DNA from: CAZRWD01 sp964603785
GTDB taxonomy: Bacteria > Fermentibacterota > Fermentibacteria > Fermentibacterales > Fermentibacteraceae
Assembly (NCBI GenBank): GCA_964603785.1
Contig: CAZRWD010000003.1
Span: forward strand, 1 to 64,000
Reading direction: 5' to 3'
Length of the DNA: 64,000 nucleotides
The notes beneath the pieces are model-generated. The model saw only the letters and a list, made by a program, of their open reading frames with translations, was not told where the DNA came from and searched no databases. The translations under genes and the position numbers were made by a program. Each line of letters starts with the position of its first letter. Position 1 is the first letter of the stretch. Below, piece after piece: positions 1-7,558 of the stretch.

Positions 1-18
1 AAGAAGTTAAAACCGAAG
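1..18 (+). repeat. Possible solo copy of the transposase repeat
   Basis: AAGAAGTTAAAACCGAAG matches 17 of 18 bases of the repeat core at 16547-16575. It lies in the coding sequence of the UPF0280 gene (Leu-Lys-Pro-Lys in frame), so coincidence cannot be excluded. Confidence 0.4.
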
Positions 19-744
19 CCCAGGAGGTACAGGGACTGGCCGGGGACGGGGTACAGGGCCTTCCGGGCGTCGATCGGAGAGAGCGACATCCAGGTCGGGT
101 GCGACACCCTCGCTGAGAGCGAGGTCCTCGCAGCGCTGGCCGCCGCACGCCTCTCCATCGAGCTGGAGATCCTAGCTGGAAGAACCTTCATGGACTCTCT
201 CGAACCCGTGCTACCGCTGCTCGGGGGATCCGTCCCCATGGCCATGGCCTCCGCCGCGGCACGGAGCGGCGTCGGCCCGATGGCCGCCGTGGCCGGGGCG
301 GTCGCCGACCACGTCGCCGCAGCGCTGCTCGATGCGGGCGCCCGTTCCGTGATCGTAGAGAACGGCGGCGACATCTGCGCGAAGGTCCCGGGGATGCTCC
401 GCTTCGCGGTCTACCCCGGGGAGGCATCCCCCCTCCCCGGCAGCCCCGTCTTCGAGATCGACGCCTCGGAGGGCGTCGGAATCTGCACTTCCAGCGGAAC
501 CGTAGGGCACTCCGCCTCCCTGGGGAGGGCGGATGCGGTGACGGTGGTCGCCGCTTCGGCGGCGGAGGCCGATGCCGCGGCGACCGCCCTGGCGAACCGC
601 GTCACCGACGAATCCTGCATCGACGAGGTGATCGGCGGACAGGCGCTCGAGGACGGGCTGCTCGGCCTCTTCGCCTGCGCGGGCGGCAGGGCCGGGATCA
701 GGGGGCGCATCAGGCTGGTGGGGTTCATGGAGGGGAGCGTCTGA
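1..744 (+). CDS. UPF0280 / COG2122 family protein (5' partial)
   Basis: The reading frame is open to the first base and has no start codon before the ATG at 190. The residues before that ATG (an RRYRDW segment, then YRAF and IGESDIQV) match the usual N-terminus of UPF0280, so the true start lies outside the window and about 247 residues are visible. UPF0280 is an ApbE-like family. From what I know of Methanosarcina work, COG2122 proteins take part in homocysteine formation with DUF39 and NIL-ferredoxin proteins, and those are exactly the next two genes downstream, one base away and then overlapping. I infer a role in sulfur transfer for homocysteine or methionine synthesis. The glycine-rich IVENGGDIC segment is typical of the family. 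The first 18 bases resemble the repeat found around the transposase at 15417-16575. Confidence 0.85.
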   Translation, partial: KKLKPKPRRYRDWPGTGYRAFRASIGESDIQVGCDTLAESEVLAALAAARLSIELEILAGRTFMDSLEPVLPLLGGSVPMAMASAAARSGVGPMAAVAGAVADHVAAALLDAGARSVIVENGGDICAKVPGMLRFAVYPGEASPLPGSPVFEIDASEGVGICTSSGTVGHSASLGRADAVTVVAASAAEADAAATALANRVTDESCIDEVIGGQALEDGLLGLFACAGGRAGIRGRIRLVGFMEGSV

Positions 745-745
745 G

Positions 746-1186
746 ATGGAGAGGATAGCGAGGACGGTGTTCATGGAGTTCCCGCCGGAGAGCGTCGGGA
801 AGCCCCTGGTCAGCCGTGCGGTGCGGGGATTCGAAGTCGAGATCAACATCCTGAGGGCCGTCATCTCCCCGTCCGAGGTAGGCAGGATGCTGGCCGTGCT
901 CGAGGGCGGCAGGGAGGTCGTGGACTCCGCGGTCGACTTCCTGCTTGAGAACGGGGTCAGGGTGCACCCCCCGGAGGGCGGCCTCGTCTGGGACGAGGAT
1001 CTCTGCGTCCACTGCGGGGCCTGCGCCGGGCAGTGCCCCACGGGGGCGTTCGCGTTCGCCGGGGACGGCTGCGAGGTCCGCCTGGACCTTTCGCGCTGCA
1101 TCGCGTGCGGAATCTGCGTCGAGGCCTGCGGTTACGGGGCCGTCAGGCCCGGGGTGGCGCTGTTCGGGGAGGAGGTGGGAGCATGA
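746..1186 (+). CDS. NIL-domain ferredoxin (homocysteine biosynthesis partner)
   Basis: The 146-residue protein has an N-terminal NIL domain (about 1-77), a ligand-binding fold also seen at the end of methionine ABC ATPases, followed by two 4Fe-4S motifs with cysteines at 87, 90, 93 and 97 and at 118, 121, 124 and 128. This NIL-Fer architecture is the known partner of DUF39 proteins, where it probably supplies electrons for making homocysteine from aspartate semialdehyde and a sulfide source. The ATG lies one base after the upstream stop with GGAGGGGAG before it, and the stop overlaps the next ATG (ATGA), so the three genes are one translationally coupled unit. The family assignment is firm; the exact reaction is inferred from characterised homologues. 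Confidence 0.9.
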   Translation: MERIARTVFMEFPPESVGKPLVSRAVRGFEVEINILRAVISPSEVGRMLAVLEGGREVVDSAVDFLLENGVRVHPPEGGLVWDEDLCVHCGACAGQCPTGAFAFAGDGCEVRLDLSRCIACGICVEACGYGAVRPGVALFGEEVGA

Positions 1187-2334
1187 AGACGATCGACGAC
1201 ATCAACGCCCGGATAAGGGAGGGGCGCGCTGTGGTCGTCACGGCCTCGGAGATGAAGGAGATCGTGGAGCGATCCGGCCCCGCCGCCGCAGCGGAGAGGG
1301 TCGACGTCGTCACCACCGGCACCTTCGCACCCATGTGCTCCAGCGGTCTGCTCATCAACACAGGTCATTCCACGCCCAGGATGAAGTACTCGAAGGCCTG
1401 GCTGAACGGCGTCCCTGCGTACGCGGGGCTCGCGGCCGTCGACCTCTTCCTGGGGGCGACGAGCCTGCCCGAGGACGACCCCAGGAATGCTGTCAGGCCG
1501 GGCGCGTTCCGCTACGGGGGAGGACACGTGATAGAGGACCTGGTGCGGGGCCGGGAGGTCCGCCTCAGGGCCGAGGGCTACGGCACCGACTGCTATCCGC
1601 GGCGGGAGCTGGTTCGCATGATCACGCTCGGGGGCCTGCGATCCGCCACGCTGCTCAACCCTCGCAACTGCTACCAGAACTATGCGGTGGCGGTCAACGC
1701 GCATGGCTCGAAACCCATCCACACCTACATGGGCACTCTGATGCCCGGCGCCTCGAACGCCTCCTACTGCAGCGCCGGAGAGCTTTCGCCGCTGCTGAAC
1801 GACCCCTTCCTCCGGACCGTGGGGGTCGGCACCAGGATCTTCCTGGGCGGGGGGACGGGACTCGTCATCGGAGCAGGCACGCAGCACTCCCCCGGCGTGG
1901 AGCGCAACTCCAGGGGGATCCCGGTCGGCGGGGCATGTACTCTGGCGGTCTCGGGAGACCTCGGGGGCATGAACGCGGAGTTCGTGCGGGGCGTGTCGGT
2001 GACGGGTTACGGCTCCTCGCTCGCCGTAGGCATAGGCATACCCATCCCCGTTCTCGACGAGGACATCGCCTTCCGGGCGGCGGTCAGGAACAGGGACATC
2101 CAGGCGCCGGTCGTGGACTTCTCGCGCGACTACCCGGAGGGCACCGGCGAGGTCCTGGGCTACGCCGACTACGAGGCCCTGCGCTCGGGATCGATCACCC
2201 TGGGCGGGAGGACGGTGCGCACCGTGCCGCTCTCGAGCATGAGGGCGGCCGAGAGGATCTGCACTGCGCTCAGGCGGATGATCGAGGAGCGGAGGCTGAC
2301 CCTTGCCGAGCCGGTGGAGGCCCTCCCGGCCTGA
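1183..2334 (+). CDS. DUF39 homocysteine biosynthesis protein
   Basis: This 383-residue protein is a DUF39 (COG1900) member. In anaerobes lacking the classical sulfhydrylases, DUF39 proteins are needed to convert aspartate semialdehyde to homocysteine. Two cysteines sit where the family keeps its essential pair: Cys52 in FAPMCSSG and Cys137 in GTDCYPR. The glycine-rich stretches IFLGGGTG and PVGGACTL are also typical. The C-terminal CBS pair found in some homologues is absent, so this is the short form. The start is the ATG overlapping the ferredoxin stop, with GGAGGTGGGAG upstream. It is the last gene of the trio, convergent with mscL 12 bases further on. Confidence 0.9.
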   Translation: MKTIDDINARIREGRAVVVTASEMKEIVERSGPAAAAERVDVVTTGTFAPMCSSGLLINTGHSTPRMKYSKAWLNGVPAYAGLAAVDLFLGATSLPEDDPRNAVRPGAFRYGGGHVIEDLVRGREVRLRAEGYGTDCYPRRELVRMITLGGLRSATLLNPRNCYQNYAVAVNAHGSKPIHTYMGTLMPGASNASYCSAGELSPLLNDPFLRTVGVGTRIFLGGGTGLVIGAGTQHSPGVERNSRGIPVGGACTLAVSGDLGGMNAEFVRGVSVTGYGSSLAVGIGIPIPVLDEDIAFRAAVRNRDIQAPVVDFSRDYPEGTGEVLGYADYEALRSGSITLGGRTVRTVPLSSMRAAERICTALRRMIEERRLTLAEPVEALPA

Positions 2335-2346
2335 GGCAACCGCCGG

Positions 2347-2736
2347 CTATCTCCTCAGGAGGTCGCGGATCTCCGTGAGCAGCCTCACCTCGTCCGACGG
2401 CCCGGGCGGCGCGGGGGGCGCCGCCGGCTTGCGCGCGGTCAGCCTGTTGAACGACTTGATAAGGAGGAAGAGGACGAAGGCGACGATGACGAACCCGATC
2501 ACCTTGTTGATGAACAGGCCGTACCCGATGGTGACGGGCGTGCCGTCGGGGGCGGTGCCGATCTCGACGGCCAGGGACGAGAAGTCCATTCCGCCCAGCA
2601 GGATACCCAGAGGGGGCATCAGGATGTCTGCGACGGCGGAGGCGACCACGGCCCCGAACGCGGCTCCCAGTATCACGGCGACGGCCAGGTCCAGGACGTT
2701 GCCCTTCATGGCGAAGTCACGGAACTCCTTGAGCAT
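2347..2736 (-). CDS. mscL: Large-conductance mechanosensitive channel MscL
   Basis: The 129-residue length and sequence are typical of MscL, the inner-membrane homopentamer that opens under membrane tension to release solutes on hypo-osmotic shock. The N-terminal amphipathic segment MLKEFRDFAMKGN leads into TM1 (VLDLAVAVILGAAFGAVV), an extracellular loop carrying an IGTAPDGTPV stretch, TM2 (about 74-95, FINKVIGFVIVAFVLFLLI) and a charged cytoplasmic C-terminal helix after an Ala/Pro-rich linker. GGAGGTGG lies just before the ATG. It is a stand-alone gene facing the homocysteine operon. Confidence 0.97.
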   Translation of the reverse strand: MLKEFRDFAMKGNVLDLAVAVILGAAFGAVVASAVADILMPPLGILLGGMDFSSLAVEIGTAPDGTPVTIGYGLFINKVIGFVIVAFVLFLLIKSFNRLTARKPAAPPAPPGPSDEVRLLTEIRDLLRR

Positions 2737-2760
2737 CTGGATCCACCTCCGGTAAGGAAA

Positions 2761-2788
2761 CGGGGGCCCGCATCGCGCCGGGCCCCCG
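2761..2788 (-). terminator. Terminator-like hairpin
   Basis: Perfect 10-bp GC stem (CGGGGGCCCG / CGGGCCCCCG) with an 8-base loop, downstream of the small exported protein and upstream of mscL on the minus strand. On that strand a short TTT follows, so it fits an intrinsic terminator with a weak U-tract. Confidence 0.55.
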
Positions 2789-2795
2789 CCAGTCC

Positions 2796-2816
2796 GAGGC
2801 TTCCGCCGGAAGCCTC
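2796..2816. repeat. Short inverted repeat
   Basis: A 9-bp inverted repeat (GAGGCTTCC, three-base spacer, GGAAGCCTC) lying just past the stop of the small exported protein gene and next to the larger hairpin at 2761. It may form a second stem of the same 3' end. No other role is visible. Confidence 0.4.
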
Positions 2817-2823
2817 CCTATCC

Positions 2824-3162
2824 TCAACCCCCGCCCGTGGACCACGAGGACCCGTCCAGATCGTCGAGGGTGACCTCCCACACGTACCTGCCCATGACCG
2901 GCACGCTCAGTCTGGTATACATGTCGCCGTCCTCGTCGACAAGCCTGAGGCTGTACATGCCCGCGGGCACCTCGAGGGCGATGGTCTCGCCCTCGGTCAG
3001 CGTGGAGTCGCCGAGCCTGTCCTGCCCCCAGTTCGAGGCTCCGTAGGGGGCGAGGTATACGGTGACGATGTCCCAGCCGCCCGTGGCGTTCTCGATGGTT
3101 ATCGTGGCAGCGGCGGCGGGCAGGGCGAGCAGAAGGATCAGTGCGGCAGCGTTCCTCTTCAT
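2824..3162 (-). CDS. Small exported protein of unknown function
   Basis: A 112-residue protein with a clear signal peptide (MKRNAAALILLLALPAAAA). The mature part of about 90 residues is rich in beta-forming and acidic residues (GWDIVTVYLAP, GETIALEVPAG, MYSLRLVDEDGD, RYVWEVTLDDLDG) and looks like a single beta-sandwich domain, probably periplasmic or surface-exposed. I do not recognise a named family. It stands alone between mscL and a Dabb protein, all on the minus strand, with a terminator-like hairpin after it. Confidence 0.75.
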   Translation of the reverse strand: MKRNAAALILLLALPAAAATITIENATGGWDIVTVYLAPYGASNWGQDRLGDSTLTEGETIALEVPAGMYSLRLVDEDGDMYTRLSVPVMGRYVWEVTLDDLDGSSWSTGGG

Positions 3163-3226
3163 CCTCCTCCAGTCTCCGGACGGCGGGGCCGGGGCGGCTC
3201 CCGCCGTCGTTTGCGCACGGTGTTCC

Positions 3227-3529
3227 TCAGCACTCGTAGTCGACGGCCCTGCGGTCGGTGCATACCGCCCTCACTATGGGGACGACGGCCAGGTGGGTGG
3301 GGTGCTGCCTGTAGCCCTCGAGGGCCTCCATGCTCTCGAACTCGGAAACGAGGACGATGTCCGAGGAGCCATCCTCGCCCGTTCCAGAGACGCCGACCTC
3401 GAGCTTCAGGAGACCGGGCACCCTCCCGTTCAGGGCCTCCAGGGCCCTCTTCACCCTGAGGGCGTTGACCGGGCCGGAGCCGGTTGCGCCGCTCTCGGTG
3501 ACCTTCCACATCACCACATGCCTTACCAT
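3227..3529 (-). CDS. Dabb (stress-responsive A/B barrel) domain protein
   Basis: A 100-residue protein starting MVRHVVMWKV, the usual opening strand of Dabb proteins, then a helix (RVKRALEALNGRVPGLL), SDIVLVSEF, and the YRQHPTHLAVVPIVR segment typical of the family. Dabb proteins are dimeric ferredoxin-like barrels of mostly unknown substrate; some plant and fungal members are polyketide cyclases. Here a small cytosolic protein of unknown role is the honest call. The ATG follows CGGAGG at a good distance; longer versions of the frame upstream have no ribosome site and poor composition. Confidence 0.85.
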   Translation of the reverse strand: MVRHVVMWKVTESGATGSGPVNALRVKRALEALNGRVPGLLKLEVGVSGTGEDGSSDIVLVSEFESMEALEGYRQHPTHLAVVPIVRAVCTDRRAVDYEC

Positions 3530-3628
3530 CGGGCCTCCGTTCTCCCGGGTTGGACGGAACGGCGGAAAGAGCCTAGCTTTCGAATATAGCCCTGGGGGGG
3601 GCCGGGGGGTTCCCGCGGGGATGGCATC

Positions 3629-4069
3629 ATGGGGAGGTCGTTCGTGGAGGGCGTGCCGGACGAGAGGGACCTGCGGTTCGAGTTCTTCCGGCGCGGAGGG
3701 CCCGGCGGGCAGAACGTGAACAAGGTCTCCACCGCGGTGCGGATCTGGTACGATTTCGGGAATTCGGCGACGCTGCCGGCGTGGCTCGCCGAGAGGCTCT
3801 CGAGGTTCGCTAGGAGAACGGCCGACGGCCGCGAGATGATAGTCGTCGAGGCTTCCGAGCACCGCACGCAGGGGGCGAACAGGGCCCTGGCCATGCGCAG
3901 GCTCGCCGCGCTCATCGAGGAGGCGGCGCTCCCGGACCCTCCCGAGAGGATCGGCACAGTGCCGACGGGTGCTTCGCGTGAGCGCAGGAGGCGCGCCAAG
4001 AGGGGCCGGTCCTCGATCAAGACCGCGAGGAGGGTCGACGTGGGGGAGCTCCTCGACGATCAGGACTGA
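3629..4069 (+). CDS. arfB: Alternative ribosome-rescue factor ArfB-like (GGQ) protein
   Basis: A single-domain class I release-factor homologue of 146 residues. The GGQ motif that hydrolyses peptidyl-tRNA is at 26-28 (GGPGGQNVNK), followed by the conserved ASEHRTQGAN segment and a basic C-terminal tail (RERRRRAKRGR) of the kind that enters the empty mRNA channel in ArfB/YaeJ/ICT1. It lacks the codon-recognition domain of RF1 and RF2, so it should release stalled ribosomes without a stop codon. Its last 10 bases overlap the convergent arsenate reductase gene. Confidence 0.88.
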   Translation: MGRSFVEGVPDERDLRFEFFRRGGPGGQNVNKVSTAVRIWYDFGNSATLPAWLAERLSRFARRTADGREMIVVEASEHRTQGANRALAMRRLAALIEEAALPDPPERIGTVPTGASRERRRRAKRGRSSIKTARRVDVGELLDDQD

Positions 4070-4497
4070 GCCGCGTCGACCTCCGCGATCAATGAACGGA
4101 CCCTCGCCTCGATCTCGTCGCGCACACGCCTGAAGGCCTCCAGGCGCTCCTGCGGCGTACCTGCCGCCGAGGCCGGGTCCTCGAGGTCCCAGAACAGACG
4201 CCTGCCGACCCCCGGGAACACCCTGGGGCAGGATTCCTCGGCTCTCGCACAGACCGTCACGAGGTAGCCGAAATGGACCCTCCCGAGATACTCGTCGACG
4301 CTCTTCGACCTCTGGCCCTCAAGCGGAATCCCCTTCTCGGCCATCGCAACGGTCGTCATCGGGTTGATCACCGAAGGGTCCAGACCCGCACTGTGCGCCT
4401 CGAAACGGTCGCCCGCCAGGGTCCTGAGGAAGGCCTCCGCCATCTGGCTGCGGGCGGTGTTACCGGTGCACAGGAACAGCACCCTGGTCTTCGACAC
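4060..4497 (-). CDS. arsC: Thioredoxin-coupled arsenate reductase
   Basis: A 145-residue low-molecular-weight phosphatase fold protein. The P-loop Cys10-X5-Arg16 (CTGNTARS) and the redox cysteines Cys83 and Cys90 (VCARAEESC) are the three cysteines of the Staphylococcus pI258-type ArsC, which reduces arsenate to arsenite using thioredoxin. FWDLEDP matches the family's aspartate loop. A plain tyrosine phosphatase would lack the second and third cysteines. No arsenite pump or ArsR is adjacent, so it may act alone. Confidence 0.9.
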   Translation of the reverse strand: MSKTRVLFLCTGNTARSQMAEAFLRTLAGDRFEAHSAGLDPSVINPMTTVAMAEKGIPLEGQRSKSVDEYLGRVHFGYLVTVCARAEESCPRVFPGVGRRLFWDLEDPASAAGTPQERLEAFRRVRDEIEARVRSLIAEVDAAQS

Positions 4498-4564
4498 TCC
4501 ATCCTCCTTCGAAGGGAAACATTGTCGAGTCTGAGATGAAAATGTGAAGCCGGGGTTAAGGAAG

Positions 4565-4592
4565 GGGCCCGCCTCCCGTGGGCGGCGGGCCC
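4565..4592 (-). terminator. Terminator-like hairpin after the secreted deiminase
   Basis: A 9-bp perfect stem (GGGCCCGCC / GGCGGGCCC) with a 10-base loop, 17 bases past the stop of the deiminase gene on the minus strand. The trailing U-tract is poor (CTTCCTTAA). Confidence 0.5.
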
Positions 4593-4608
4593 TTCGTGCG
4601 CGCGGTCG

Positions 4609-6291
4609 CTATCTCAGCAGGGTCACCTTCCTCGCGAAGGAGCCGCCGGGGGTCTCCACGAGGATGAAGTAGACGCCATCGGGCACCCCGCCGCCGGGCG
4701 TCCAGGAGAGCATGACGGGGGTCTCGCCGGCCGTCCCTTCGAACAGGCTCGATACCAGCCTCCCCGAGATGTCCCTGACCTCGACGCGGGCCTCCGTGCC
4801 CGCCTCGGCAGAGAACCCGAGGCTGACCGAGCTCCTGAAGGGGTTCGGGGAGGGTCCTGCGAAGACGAAGCCCGGCACGACCTCGGTCTCGCCCTCGATT
4901 CCCGTTCCCGAGACGGTGTACTGGTTGAACCAGGTGCTCGGCGCATACCTCGGATGGGACTCGGTCCTCCCCGAGTTGTCTGCCGCGCTGATGTAGTACT
5001 GCACGGTGGTGCCGGAGGATGCTCCGGGGATGGAGGCCTGGTACTGGTTCGAGCCGATCGATGTCATGTTCAACTGCGTGAAGGTGCCGCTCGTGCCGAA
5101 GCGGTAGTAGAGCCTGGTGTACGAGAGCGAGTGGCTGGAGTGGCACCTGATGAAGGCCGTGACGGTCACCGGCGTGGACGCTGGCTGCGTCGAGGCGACG
5201 GGGGTGTGGTCGACGACGAGCATCTGCAGGTCGGTCACGCCCATGGTCCGGCAGTGCAGCGCATCGGTGTTGGACCAGCCGCTGTAGTAGCTGCCGATTA
5301 TCGTGTAGCCGGGCATGGCGGTCTGGTAGGCGGCCAGAGCCGGGGCGTCGTTAGAGGTGTTCCAGGTGGGGACGTACACCCTGTTGTTGAGGATGAGGCT
5401 GTTGGAGTAGCCCTCGGTGCCGCTCGAATAGACGCGGAAGACCTGCCAGTTGGTGCCGTAGGGGTTCTGCATGGTCTCGAGCAGGTCGGCCATCGCCTCG
5501 AGGGCTGCGTAGTCGGGGTGCGACGGGGGCACCTGCAGGACAAGCACGCGCGTGGGGCTGAGAATCTTCCCCCAGCAGTCGATGTGGTCGATGTAGGAGC
5601 CCTGGGGGTCAGGGGGGGTGAAGTAGTCGTCCACACCGCAGTAGAGGTTCATCTGGGAGTCGACCCAGTCCTCGTTGCCGCCGTTCTCGGTTATGACGAG
5701 GTTGGTGGACATCGACTGGCCGAGCCCGGTGGACATGTAGTTGCCGCCGGTGTGCACGATGTCGGATGAGTACACGGGCGTGGACCACGCTGTGCCGAGG
5801 GTTATCGGGAACTGGTCATCGAGCGGCCGCGGCCTGTTGTAGTCGAAGTCGAAGATCCCGCCCCCGCCGTCCGGCAGCTGGAGGAACCACGGACCGTAGT
5901 CGCGCACCCAGATCGAGTTTGTCGAGGCGAACACGAAGCTCACGTTGCTCATGTTCACGCCCTGCGCGGTGAAGGCGGAGACCACCGACGACTGCTCGGA
6001 CGACTCGCAGATCACCCAGACGGTTGTGAAGTTCGAGAAGCTGACGATCAGGCTGTAGGGAACCCCGAGCGGCCAGCGGATGAACACCCCGGTCATGGCC
6101 TCGAACTCGGCCGGGTTGCGGGTGCCGGCGGGCGGCGGCGGGGTGGCGTCGACGTAGGTCCCGATCTCGTGGAGGCGGGTGAGCTCCTCCTCGGTGAAGC
6201 CTATCGGCAGGAGCTCCTCGGTCCCGCAGACGGACATCTCCGCCCAGGCGGAGCCCAGCGCCAGCAAAATGAGCCAAAGGGCCGTCTTCAT
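4609..6291 (-). CDS. Secreted peptidylarginine/agmatine deiminase-like protein with C-terminal sorting domain
   Basis: The 560-residue protein begins with a signal peptide (MKTALWLILLALGSAWA); AGGAGG precedes this ATG, so a longer start 72 bases upstream is unlikely. Residues about 55-360 match the PAD_porph/agmatine deiminase fold, with the expected catalytic groups: Asp131 in RDYGPW, HTGGN at 180-184, His236/Asp238 and the nucleophile Cys347 (ALHCRTMG). The enzyme should hydrolyse a guanidino group, in peptidyl-arginine or a small molecule, outside the cytoplasm. A middle beta-sandwich follows, and the last 80 or so residues form a FlgD/Por-type sorting domain (GPSPNPF, DISGRLV, VPDGVYFILVE). 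This resembles Porphyromonas PPAD, exported by type IX secretion. Substrate is not known. Confidence 0.88.
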   Translation of the reverse strand: MKTALWLILLALGSAWAEMSVCGTEELLPIGFTEEELTRLHEIGTYVDATPPPPAGTRNPAEFEAMTGVFIRWPLGVPYSLIVSFSNFTTVWVICESSEQSSVVSAFTAQGVNMSNVSFVFASTNSIWVRDYGPWFLQLPDGGGGIFDFDYNRPRPLDDQFPITLGTAWSTPVYSSDIVHTGGNYMSTGLGQSMSTNLVITENGGNEDWVDSQMNLYCGVDDYFTPPDPQGSYIDHIDCWGKILSPTRVLVLQVPPSHPDYAALEAMADLLETMQNPYGTNWQVFRVYSSGTEGYSNSLILNNRVYVPTWNTSNDAPALAAYQTAMPGYTIIGSYYSGWSNTDALHCRTMGVTDLQMLVVDHTPVASTQPASTPVTVTAFIRCHSSHSLSYTRLYYRFGTSGTFTQLNMTSIGSNQYQASIPGASSGTTVQYYISAADNSGRTESHPRYAPSTWFNQYTVSGTGIEGETEVVPGFVFAGPSPNPFRSSVSLGFSAEAGTEARVEVRDISGRLVSSLFEGTAGETPVMLSWTPGGGVPDGVYFILVETPGGSFARKVTLLR

Positions 6292-6370
6292 CTGTCCTCC
6301 TGCCTCCGAGCCGATGACATGCCTTCCTTCGTCCCTGTCCCGATACGATAAGCAGGCCCGCAACCGGGGT

Positions 6371-7558
6371 CTACTTCAGCGCCTCCACGGCCCGGAAGCT
6401 CCTCGCGGGGTTCAGGGCCTCGAGTATCTCCGCATCGCCCGGAGCCGGCGAGCCGGTGAGCATCCTGGCCAGAAGGGCCCCGGCGCCGGGACCGAGCATG
6501 AAGCCCTGCCCGCACATGCCCAGGGCTGCAAGGCAGTTCTCCGGGCCCAGCCGGCCGATGAGCGGTGACCCGTCGGGGGTCTGGGGATAGCTGCCCCTCC
6601 AGGTCCTCCTGACCTTGAGGTTCGCGAGGCGCGGCAGGAGGTCCACCATCCTGGGGCTCACGAGGGGCAGGAACTCCGAGGTCTCGTCGACCGAGTCACC
6701 CGGGATCGGGGGGTCGGGGGTGATGCAGAACACCACCTGTCCGGTCACGTGCTGGTAGAAGTAGTAGTTGGCCGAACCGGGAGCCTTCCTGATGTCGACG
6801 ACCATCGGCTCGAGGAACCGGGCCACCGGCTCGGTGACGCCCGCCTCGTGGCAGTCCGGATCGACGCGGACCTCTTCGCCCACCATGGCGGCTGTCGACC
6901 GGGCGTCCGAACCCGTCGCGATAACCACAGCGTCGCAGGGATAGGTGGTCCTGTCGGTCCTCACGGCCGTCACCCTGGAGTTGGTCGTCTCGAGGGCGAC
7001 CACCCTCTCGCCGAAGGCGAATTCGGCGCCGAGGCGCGCGGCCCTGCGGCAGAAGGCGCTCACAGCCTGCATGGGGCTGGCGCTGCCGTCCCCGGGGGAC
7101 CAGGTGCCCCCCCTCAGCCCTTCGGCCCTGATGCCGGGCACTATGCCGGCCATCTCACCCGGCGTGGCCCAGCGGATGTCCAGCCCCGCCGCCTGCTGGA
7201 CGGGGAGCATGCCCTTCAGGAGGGTCTCGATGCCTTCGTCGTATGCGACGTAGGTGTACCCGCCCCGGTGCCAGCCTATGTCCTCGCCCTCGGCCTCCTC
7301 CCAGCCGCTGAAGGTGCGGATGGAGTCGAGGCAGAGGCGCACCTTTGCCGGCTCGCCGTGGGTCGCCCTTATCCCGCCGATCGCGCACTTGTTGTTGCCC
7401 TGCCCGGGCGAGGGGCGGCGGTCGATGCAGAGTACGCGAAGTCCGGCGGCTGCGGCCGACATTGCGGCGGGCGCGCCGACGCTGCCGGCGCCCATGATCA
7501 CGACGTCGTAGGCCCTGGGCATGACCGTGGGGATGCCTCCGGGAGTGCTACTCGACAT
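6371..7558 (-). CDS. FAD-dependent amino acid oxidoreductase (DAO family, HcnC/SoxB-like)
   Basis: A 395-residue DAO-fold flavoprotein with the FAD-binding GAGSVGA at 23-29, the IDRRPSPGQG stretch and a C-terminal ALGMCGQGFMLGPGAG glycine motif. Family members oxidise glycine, sarcosine, proline or D-amino acids. The gene overlaps the upstream gene by 11 bases and follows it in the same operon. Together they have the organisation of HcnABC or of heteromeric sarcosine/proline dehydrogenases, in which this subunit carries the substrate site and passes electrons to the partner. The ATG at 7558 has GGAGGTG five bases before it. Substrate cannot be read from the sequence. Confidence 0.85.
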   Translation of the reverse strand: MSSSTPGGIPTVMPRAYDVVIMGAGSVGAPAAMSAAAAGLRVLCIDRRPSPGQGNNKCAIGGIRATHGEPAKVRLCLDSIRTFSGWEEAEGEDIGWHRGGYTYVAYDEGIETLLKGMLPVQQAAGLDIRWATPGEMAGIVPGIRAEGLRGGTWSPGDGSASPMQAVSAFCRRAARLGAEFAFGERVVALETTNSRVTAVRTDRTTYPCDAVVIATGSDARSTAAMVGEEVRVDPDCHEAGVTEPVARFLEPMVVDIRKAPGSANYYFYQHVTGQVVFCITPDPPIPGDSVDETSEFLPLVSPRMVDLLPRLANLKVRRTWRGSYPQTPDGSPLIGRLGPENCLAALGMCGQGFMLGPGAGALLARMLTGSPAPGDAEILEALNPARSFRAVEALK

